DNA from: Kiritimatiellia bacterium
GTDB lineage: Bacteria > Verrucomicrobiota > Kiritimatiellia > SLAD01
Assembly (NCBI GenBank): GCA_007126995.1
Contig: SLAD01000402.1
Span: 1 to 10,586 of the forward strand
DNA: 10,586 nucleotides
Direction: 5' to 3'
In this document: in pieces, positions 5,714-10,586 of the stretch
Layout of the letters: each line of letters starts with the position of its first letter
Position numbering within the stretch: the first letter of the stretch is position 1
The notes under the pieces: generated by a model
What the model was told of the DNA's origin: nothing
The model's input: the letters and a program-made list of their open reading frames with translations, nothing else
Databases searched by the model: none
Program-made: the position numbers and the translations under genes

Positions 5714-6542
5714 GTGGATCGACATAGTGTGGCAACCGATGCAATACCCCTTCATGGTGCGCGGCTTGGTGGCGGCGCTGATTGTCGGGATCATCTGCGG
5801 CATTGTCGGTTGCTTCGTGGTTTTGCGGGGCATGGCGTTCTTCGGGGATGCGATGTCGCACTCGATCCTGCCCGGGCTGGCGATTGGGTATTTGATCGGG
5901 GGCGGCGCGCGCGGCCCGCTGTTTGCCTGGGCCATGGGCACGGCCATCTTCGTCGCGCTGGCCATCGGCGCGATCACGCGCTCGGGCCGGATCAAGGAGG
6001 ACACGGCAATCGGCATCATTTTCGCGGGCATGTTCGCGTTGGGCGTGGCGTTGATTTCTACCGGTCGCAGCTATTCCGTCGATCTCATGCATTTCCTGTT
6101 CGGCGATGTACTGGGCGTATCCTGGTTCGATCTACTCTGGACAGGACTGTCGGGCTTGATTGTGGTGGCCATCCTGCTGCTGTTTTACAAAGAGTATCTG
6201 GTGCTATCTTTCGATGAGACATTGGCTCGCACCTTACGCCTGCCCTCAACAACGTTGTATTACAGCCTGCTGGTGCTGATCGCGATCACCATCGTGACGG
6301 CCCTGCAAACGGTGGGCGTGGCGCTGATGCTGGCGATGCTGATTACGCCGCCCGCCACGGCGTTTTTGCTCACCCGGCGACTACCGGCCATGATGGCCTT
6401 GTCCGCATTGATCGGCGCCGTCTCCGGCGTCGCAGGACTCTACGCCTCATTTTACGCTGGTATCGCGTCCGGCGCCGCGATTGTCTTGATCTGCACTGCG
6501 ATCTTTGTCGTCGTGCTGATGTTCAGCCGACGACACGTGTAA
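5706..6542 (+). CDS. znuB: Zinc/metal ABC transporter permease (ABC-3 family)
   Basis: This 278-residue integral inner-membrane protein has about eight or nine hydrophobic segments and forms the metal channel of the ZnuABC importer. ABC-3 family signatures are present: FFGDAMSHSILPGLA (about 45-59), the cytoplasmic TRSGRIKEDTAIGI stretch (91-104, coupling region) and QTVGVALMLAMLITPPATA (201-219). I start at the ATG at 5706, overlapping the ATPase stop by 8 bases and preceded by GGGGGAGG (5687-5694). An in-frame GTG at 5673 is less likely because the strong ribosome site lies after it. The last membrane helix (about 253-273) is encoded in a region that also codes, on the other strand, for the tail of the NCS1 transporter. 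Family assignment is firm; zinc rather than manganese is inferred from ZnuA. Confidence 0.92.
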   Translation: MPEWIDIVWQPMQYPFMVRGLVAALIVGIICGIVGCFVVLRGMAFFGDAMSHSILPGLAIGYLIGGGARGPLFAWAMGTAIFVALAIGAITRSGRIKEDTAIGIIFAGMFALGVALISTGRSYSVDLMHFLFGDVLGVSWFDLLWTGLSGLIVVAILLLFYKEYLVLSFDETLARTLRLPSTTLYYSLLVLIAITIVTALQTVGVALMLAMLITPPATAFLLTRRLPAMMALSALIGAVSGVAGLYASFYAGIASGAAIVLICTAIFVVVLMFSRRHV

Positions 6543-8012
6543 AGCCGCATAGACGCCAAACGCAACGCCGAAGCCAATGAACCACGCGTAGCTATAAAGC
6601 GTGCTCCAAATGGGCGCCGCTTCGATCACCCGAATCTGGTGCAGGAACCCGGGAATATTTGGCGCAATCGCCACCGCCAAGGCAATCATGGCACTGACAT
6701 TGAAGCCGCTGGCGTAGGTGTACTCCCCTTCCCGCTCATACAGCGCCGCCAAGTTCATGCGGGTACGGCGGACGAAGAAATAGTCGCACACCAGAATACC
6801 GCCGATGGGCCCCAGCAAGGCCGAATACCCGATCAGCCAAGTAAAGATGTAACCACCGGGATCAGCGAGCAGCTTCCAAGGCATAATCAGAATACCGACA
6901 ATACCCGTGATCAACGCGCCGCCCCGCAGGCTGATCAAGCGGGGCAGGAAATTTGTGAAGGCAGTTGCCGGCGCCACCATGTTCGCGGCCATATTGGTCG
7001 TTAGGGTCGCCAACGCCAGCGCGAACATCGACACAAGAATCAGCGCAAAGTTATCAAAGCGCGCGAGCAAGTCGACGGGATTCCAGATCGCTTCCCCGAA
7101 GATGACGATCGTGGCGCTGGTAACCGCCACGCCGACAAAGGCATAGAACGGCATCGTGGTGTTGAGGCCCAGAAATTGTCCCAGCATCTGGTCGCGTTGA
7201 GATCGTGCGTAACGCGTAAAGTCGGGGATGTTCAGCGAAAGCGTGGCCCAGAATCCGACCATCGCCGTCAAGCCCGGGAAGAAGGCCCGCCAAAAGTCGG
7301 CGCGCGTCTCGAAGCGGTCCGGCTGCGAAAGCATGGGGCCGAATCCGTCCGCGTTTTTCCAGGCCCAGACCAACAGCGCCACGCCCATCGCGATCAACAG
7401 CGGGGCCCCCCAATGCTCAATATATTTGATGCTGTCCATGCCTTTCCAGAGGAACAGCCCGATATTAATCGCCCAGAAAAGCAGGAAACAACCGAACTGC
7501 GCCACATTCACCTGCACCAGATCGTTGCTCAGCATGCCAATCACCGGCGAATCCGCCATGCCCGGAAAGGCCAGCAGACTGAGGCTGTAGATCGCGTATC
7601 CGCCGATCCAACTCTGGATGCCGAACCAACCGCAACCGACTACCGCGCGCAGCACCGACGCGATGTGGGTCCCGAAAATACCGAAGGAGGCTCGGGCAAA
7701 GATCGGGAAGGTGATGCCATATTTGGTGCCCGCGTGCCCGTTCAGCAGCATCGGGATATAAACGATCAGATTGCCGAGCGCGACCGTGATGATCGCCTGC
7801 CACCAATTCATGCCTATTTCGATCAGACCGCTGGCCAGCATGTAGGTGGGAATACAGACGGACATCCCGACCCAAAGGTGCGCAATATTCACCATGCTCC
7901 ACGTACGTTCCGAGGCAGGTACGGGAGCCAAATCATCGTTACTGTAAGGACTGGACTCAATGGCCAGTCGCTGTTCCGGTGTCAAGTCATGCAGAATCGC
8001 ATCATCACTCAT
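6447..8012 (-). CDS. NCS1-family nucleobase/hydantoin/allantoin:cation symporter
   Basis: This 521-residue, roughly 12-helix inner-membrane transporter of the nucleobase:cation symporter-1 family resembles the Mhp1/PucI branch. Supporting segments are DLAPVPASERTW (27-38), LWVGMSVCIPTYMLASGLI (46-64), NGHAGTKYGITFPIFARASFG (91-111), CGWFGIQSWIGG (127-138), FWATLSLNIPDFTRYAR (254-270) and TLTTNMAANMVAP (336-348). W129 and Q133 fall at the spacing of the substrate-binding Trp and Gln of Mhp1 helix 3, and W255 may match the second Trp. Cytosine, allantoin, hydantoin, uracil or a related ring compound are all possible substrates; no catabolic enzyme gene nearby decides. The ATG at 8012 follows a very good AAGGAGGGG site. 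The last 31 residues, after the final helix, are hydrophilic and lie wholly opposite the end of znuB. Confidence 0.92.
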   Translation of the reverse strand: MSDDAILHDLTPEQRLAIESSPYSNDDLAPVPASERTWSMVNIAHLWVGMSVCIPTYMLASGLIEIGMNWWQAIITVALGNLIVYIPMLLNGHAGTKYGITFPIFARASFGIFGTHIASVLRAVVGCGWFGIQSWIGGYAIYSLSLLAFPGMADSPVIGMLSNDLVQVNVAQFGCFLLFWAINIGLFLWKGMDSIKYIEHWGAPLLIAMGVALLVWAWKNADGFGPMLSQPDRFETRADFWRAFFPGLTAMVGFWATLSLNIPDFTRYARSQRDQMLGQFLGLNTTMPFYAFVGVAVTSATIVIFGEAIWNPVDLLARFDNFALILVSMFALALATLTTNMAANMVAPATAFTNFLPRLISLRGGALITGIVGILIMPWKLLADPGGYIFTWLIGYSALLGPIGGILVCDYFFVRRTRMNLAALYEREGEYTYASGFNVSAMIALAVAIAPNIPGFLHQIRVIEAAPIWSTLYSYAWFIGFGVAFGVYAALHVSSAEHQHDDKDRSADQDNRGAGRDTSVK

Positions 8013-8015
8013 GAA

Positions 8016-8024
8016 CCCCTCCTT
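8016..8024 (-). promoter_or_regulatory. Strong ribosome binding site of the NCS1 transporter gene
   Basis: AAGGAGGGG on the minus strand ends 3 bases before the ATG at 8012, with the GGAGG core at normal spacing. It fixes the start and suggests efficient translation once the gene is transcribed. Confidence 0.8.
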
Positions 8025-8101
8025 TTTACCACTCGCCTCGCTGTCACCCGGGACACGCTCTCCCTATTCGCTCTCTCGAGGCAAAAGCGAAGGAAAAGCT
8101 A

Positions 8102-8122
8102 GCGATTTGATCATCAAAGCGC
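8102..8122. promoter_or_regulatory. 21-bp near-perfect palindrome upstream of the NCS1 gene (candidate operator)
   Basis: The arms GCG-A-TTTGAT and ATCAAA-G-CGC face each other around a central C, with 9 of 10 positions pairing. The palindrome sits about 90 bp before the NCS1 start and 35 bp after the end of the tesA-like gene, both read leftward. Size and symmetry suit a dimeric repressor or activator. As RNA it could form only a weak hairpin, and there is no clean T-tract, so an operator is likelier than a terminator. Confidence 0.45.
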
Positions 8123-8130
8123 AAGTGCGC
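8119..8130. repeat. Second perfect inverted repeat beside the NCS1 operator candidate
   Basis: GCGCA (8119-8123) and TGCGC (8126-8130) form a perfect inverted repeat around AG. It shares its GCGC with the right edge of the larger palindrome, so two symmetric elements overlap in about 29 bp. A protein site pair is possible; chance in GC-rich DNA is also possible. Confidence 0.3.
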
Positions 8131-8156
8131 AATCGGCAAGGATCGCTTGGGCGCAT

Positions 8157-8828
8157 CTACAGGAGCGGGGCAAGGTAAGCCCAAACGGTCTCGGCGATAA
8201 TTTCGTGGCCGGCCTCAGTCGGGTGTATTCCGTCGCGCAGATTCAGTGAAGGATCACCTGCAACCCCTTCAAGCAGGAAAGGTATCAGCACGGCATCGTA
8301 CGCTTCCGCCAAATCCACAAATACCGCGCGGAACGCCGCCGTGTACTGCACGCCATAGTTGTGCGGCATCTGCATACCGGCGATCACAAACTGAACATCC
8401 GGATAGCGCTCCTGCGTCCGGCGGAGAATCTCGTCCAGGTTCCGCTGAATGTTATCAATCGGCTGACCGCGCAGGGCATCGTTGGCACCGAGCGCGAGCA
8501 TCATAATATCGACCGGCTGCCGCAGCAGCCAGTTGAGGCGATTTAACCCGTCGGCTGTGGTGTCGCCACTGACACCGGCATTCACGGTCCGCCAACGGCC
8601 ATCGTGTTCCACATCAATGCGGTTCTGGATCAACGCCGGGAACGCCTCTTCAGGGTCCAAATGATAACCGGCCGTAAGGCTGTCACCCAAAAACAGGATC
8701 ACCGGCCGCTCATCTATGCGCTCGACTTCGGCGCGGACGGCAGGCGACTCCGCCGGCTCAGGCTCGGACCGGCAGCCGGCAGCCAGCAACAAAACACTCA
8801 TTCCCAGTATATAGCAGTATCGACTCAT
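8157..8828 (-). CDS. tesA: TesA-like SGNH/GDSL esterase (lysophospholipase/acyl thioesterase family), predicted lipoprotein
   Basis: This 223-residue SGNH hydrolase is close to TesA, a thioesterase I/lysophospholipase L1 that hydrolyses acyl thioesters and esters. All four catalytic blocks are intact: nucleophile S50 in FLGDSLTAG, oxyanion glycine G85 in NAGVSGDTT, N116 in LGANDALRG, and the D199-x-x-H202 pair in DGIHPTEAGH. The segment MQMPHNYG (152-159) is also typical of TesA. The N-terminus ends in LLLAAGC, predicting lipidation of C19, followed by a short Pro/Glu-rich linker. By contrast, the E. coli enzyme is a soluble periplasmic protein. It is transcribed away from the ybbA/ybbP-like genes, 96 bp apart, the arrangement also found in many proteobacteria. 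Natural substrate is not known; a lipid or acyl ester in the envelope is most likely. Confidence 0.9.
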   Translation of the reverse strand: MSRYCYILGMSVLLLAAGCRSEPEPAESPAVRAEVERIDERPVILFLGDSLTAGYHLDPEEAFPALIQNRIDVEHDGRWRTVNAGVSGDTTADGLNRLNWLLRQPVDIMMLALGANDALRGQPIDNIQRNLDEILRRTQERYPDVQFVIAGMQMPHNYGVQYTAAFRAVFVDLAEAYDAVLIPFLLEGVAGDPSLNLRDGIHPTEAGHEIIAETVWAYLAPLL

Positions 8829-8912
8829 TCAACGTTTCCGCTATGTTACACGTCGCACCGGGTTCCCACCTTTTCGGTCAGGATTATCCCGCGATGACGA
8901 CAAGGTACCACG

Positions 8913-8918
8913 AAGGAG
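8913..8918 (+). promoter_or_regulatory. Ribosome binding site deciding the ybbA-like start
   Basis: AAGGAG lies 6 bases before the ATG at 8925. An in-frame TTG at 8919 directly abuts this site and would be too close, so the ATG is preferred. Confidence 0.75.
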
Positions 8919-8924
8919 TTGTCG

Positions 8925-9617
8925 ATGCTACGTATTGAACATGTCAGTAAAACATTCGAGTCCGGCGGCCAGCCGCTGACGGTGCTGCGCGATATTGATC
9001 TGCATTTTGAGGCGCGCTGTACAGCCGCCTTGGTAGGACCATCCGGCAGCGGCAAAACCACGCTGCTGGGCTTGTGCGCGGGCTTGGATCGCCCAAGTTC
9101 CGGGAACATTCAACTGGGCGACCAACGCTTGAACGAGCTCGACGAAGAGCAGTTAGCAGTGCTGCGCCGCGAGCAAGTCGGCTTCATTTTTCAGTCGTTC
9201 CGCCTTGTCCCGTCGCTCACGGCGCTGGAAAACGTGATGGTCCCGGCCGAATTGCTGGGCAACCGCGAAGCGCGCCAGCGGGGCCGCGACCTGCTGGCCG
9301 ACGTCGGCCTGCAGGATCGCCATCACCATTACCCCACGCAATTATCCGGCGGCGAACAACAACGTGTGGCGATCGCGCGGGCCTTTATTAATGAGCCGTC
9401 GATCATCTTCGCCGACGAGCCGACCGGCAATTTGGATGACGACACCGGCGGCCACGTGCTCGATCTCCTGTTCGGCCTGAATCGCGATCAGGGCACGACT
9501 CTGGTGCTGGTGACGCACGATCACGCGCTCACGAATCGAGTGCAGCAGATCGTGACCCTGCGCGGCGGACAAGTCATCCAGCAGCGTGCGAATAGACCCG
9601 CAACCGGTAGCCGCTAA
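8925..9617 (+). CDS. ybbA: ABC transporter ATP-binding protein, YbbA/LolD/MacB-like
   Basis: This 230-residue ATPase belongs to the LolD/MacB/YbbA group that drives FtsX-like permeases in the cell envelope rather than classical transport. Motifs are complete: Walker A GPSGSGKTT (38-46), Q-loop FIFQSFRLVPSLTALENV (Q90), signature LSGGEQQR (140-147), Walker B FADEPTGNLD (162-171) and H-loop VTHDH (H198). FQSFxLxPxLTxxENV and DEPTGNLD are hallmarks of this group. The permease gene follows after 3 bases, so the two form one operon and one complex. The divergent TesA-like esterase gene supports a YbbA identity over LolD or MacB. The pair is proposed to act on hydrophobic or lipidic envelope compounds, but its physiological substrate is poorly defined. 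Confidence 0.92.
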   Translation: MLRIEHVSKTFESGGQPLTVLRDIDLHFEARCTAALVGPSGSGKTTLLGLCAGLDRPSSGNIQLGDQRLNELDEEQLAVLRREQVGFIFQSFRLVPSLTALENVMVPAELLGNREARQRGRDLLADVGLQDRHHHYPTQLSGGEQQRVAIARAFINEPSIIFADEPTGNLDDDTGGHVLDLLFGLNRDQGTTLVLVTHDHALTNRVQQIVTLRGGQVIQQRANRPATGSR

Positions 9618-9620
9618 GCC

Positions 9621-10586
9621 ATGACCACCGCTCCGCAGCCCGATCCCAGCCGCTCCGGTCGCCCCACCCTTTCCTGGGTCTGGCGGATGGCGTGGCGCGA
9701 CAGCCGGGGCAGTCGTGCGCACCTCTTATTAAGTATGGCGGCGTTGGCGATTGGCATTGCCGCACTGGTCGCGATTCGCTCGTTCAGTCTGCAACTCGAT
9801 CACGCGCTGGAACGGCAAATGCGCGATTTGTTGGGTGCCGACTACTCGATCCGTTCGCTGCAACCGTTCACGGACGAGACGGAAGCCTTTCTTGCCCGGT
9901 TGCCGGGGGAATCGGTGCGCGAAACGCGCTTCTATTCGATGGTCCAGTTCGAGCGCACCGGCGACACGCGCCTCAGTCATGTGCGGGCGCTGGAGGCTGC
10001 GTATCCCTTCTACGGTGAACTGCGAGTAGAACCGCCGGAGGCGACCTACGCGTTTCTTGAGGACCCGGACGCGATCTTGGTTGAGGAGAGCTTGATGCTG
10101 CAGTTCGACGCGCAGCTCGGCGATCCCGTCCAAATCGGGGCGCGCACGTTCCGCATTGCCGGCCGCCTGCTGAACGTCACCGGCGAAGCCCCCGCCACCT
10201 CGACGTTTATTGGCCCGCGCCTCTATATTGCGCTGGCCGCGTTGCCGGATACGGAATTGATCCGTGAAGGCAGCCTGGCGCGTCATCATATGCACTTCCG
10301 GCTGAACGATGAGTCGGTCGATCCCGAGCAAATGCGGCAAACATATCGTTCGGAAATGGCCGACCTGCGCCTGGAAATGGAAACCGTGGCGCAGCGGCGC
10401 GAATTGATGGGCCAAACCCTGGTCACCCTTTATCGTTATCTCAATCTCGGCGCCTTGATCGCTTTGTTGCTGGGCGGGATCGGGTGTGCCAGCTCGATTC
10501 AATTGTATGCGCGCAAGAAACGCACCAACGTTTCAATCCTGCGATGTCTTGGCGCGTCGGCGCGTATGGCCCTCTGGATTTATGTG
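9621..10586 (+). CDS. ybbP: FtsX/MacB-type ABC permease, YbbP-like (partial, cut by the right edge)
   Basis: The open frame runs 322 codons to the window end without a stop. After a polar N-terminus the first membrane helix lies at about 34-53 (LLLSMAALAIGIAALVAI). A large extracytoplasmic MacB-type domain follows (about 55-270), with the usual LLGADYSI and DAILVEESLMLQF segments. The second helix is at about 273-295, then the basic cytoplasmic loop RKKRTNVSILRCLGAS (298-313), the FtsX-family coupling signature before the next helix. YbbP of E. coli is about 800 residues with two such halves, so more than half is probably missing here. It starts 3 bases after the ybbA-like stop and needs that ATPase for energy. 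Unlike FtsX itself, no division gene is nearby. Confidence 0.9.
   Translation, partial: MTTAPQPDPSRSGRPTLSWVWRMAWRDSRGSRAHLLLSMAALAIGIAALVAIRSFSLQLDHALERQMRDLLGADYSIRSLQPFTDETEAFLARLPGESVRETRFYSMVQFERTGDTRLSHVRALEAAYPFYGELRVEPPEATYAFLEDPDAILVEESLMLQFDAQLGDPVQIGARTFRIAGRLLNVTGEAPATSTFIGPRLYIALAALPDTELIREGSLARHHMHFRLNDESVDPEQMRQTYRSEMADLRLEMETVAQRRELMGQTLVTLYRYLNLGALIALLLGGIGCASSIQLYARKKRTNVSILRCLGASARMALWIYV

Noticed and set aside
3910..8012. Functional link between the zinc importer and the NCS1 transporter (many ring-opening amidohydrolases use zinc)
   Set aside because: The genes are convergent and not co-transcribed, and no amidohydrolase gene is present; adjacency alone is not evidence.
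7176..8102. A 308-codon open frame on the plus strand opposite the NCS1 gene
   Set aside because: It is antisense to a clear membrane transporter. Its Q/R/H-rich product is what the complement of hydrophobic helices yields, and it has no motif.
1..10586. Defence island, CRISPR array, mobile element, tRNA or biosynthetic cluster
   Set aside because: I read both strands for repeats, integrase/transposase motifs and cloverleaf-like segments and saw none; gene content is ordinary signalling and transport.

Overview
The window is 10,586 bases of fairly GC-rich, gene-dense chromosome-like DNA from a Gram-negative bacterium. Three proteins carry clear lipoprotein signal peptides, and there is an outer-envelope style zinc-binding lipoprotein. 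The GAF/PP2C phosphatase flanked by STAS proteins, together with a phosphodiesterase lipoprotein, makes Verrucomicrobiota (perhaps Opitutae) or a related lineage my best guess. This is family memory, not a computed placement. There are eleven protein-coding genes, two of them cut by the window edges. I see no rRNA, tRNA, CRISPR array, transposase or integrase. All intergenic gaps are under 150 bp, so no stretch over 300 bases lacks a gene.

Layout from left to right. (1) Positions 1-1211, minus strand: a secreted lipoprotein phosphodiesterase of the alkaline-phosphatase-like NPP family, with its C-terminus off the left edge. (2) Positions 1358-3768, plus strand: a compact signalling operon of STAS protein, membrane-anchored GAF-PP2C (RsbU/SpoIIE-type) phosphatase, and a second STAS protein. 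It has a near-consensus promoter and no kinase. (3) Positions 3910-6542, plus strand: a zinc-type ABC importer operon in the order binding lipoprotein (znuA), ATPase (znuC), permease (znuB). (4) Positions 6447-8012, minus strand: an NCS1 nucleobase/hydantoin/allantoin-type cation symporter. It converges on znuB and overlaps it by 96 bp. (5) Positions 8157-8828, minus strand: a TesA-like SGNH esterase predicted to be a lipoprotein. (6) Positions 8925 to the right edge: a divergent ABC exporter pair, ybbA-like ATPase and ybbP-like FtsX/MacB permease, the latter truncated by the edge. The tesA/ybbA-ybbP arrangement is a well-known conserved neighbourhood.

How the parts work together. The STAS-phosphatase-STAS operon should act as the output half of a partner switch: the phosphatase removes phosphate from one or both STAS proteins, which then bind an unseen kinase/anti-sigma factor or another partner. 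ZnuA captures zinc, ZnuB carries it across the inner membrane and ZnuC drives transport. YbbA/YbbP probably form an envelope ABC machine acting with the TesA-like esterase on lipidic or hydrophobic substrates. I see no defence system, biosynthetic cluster or mobile island. The least ordinary points are the kinase-less STAS-PP2C-STAS module with two different phospho-acceptor motifs, the codon-registered antisense overlap of znuB with the NCS1 gene, and the adjacent palindromes upstream of the NCS1 gene.
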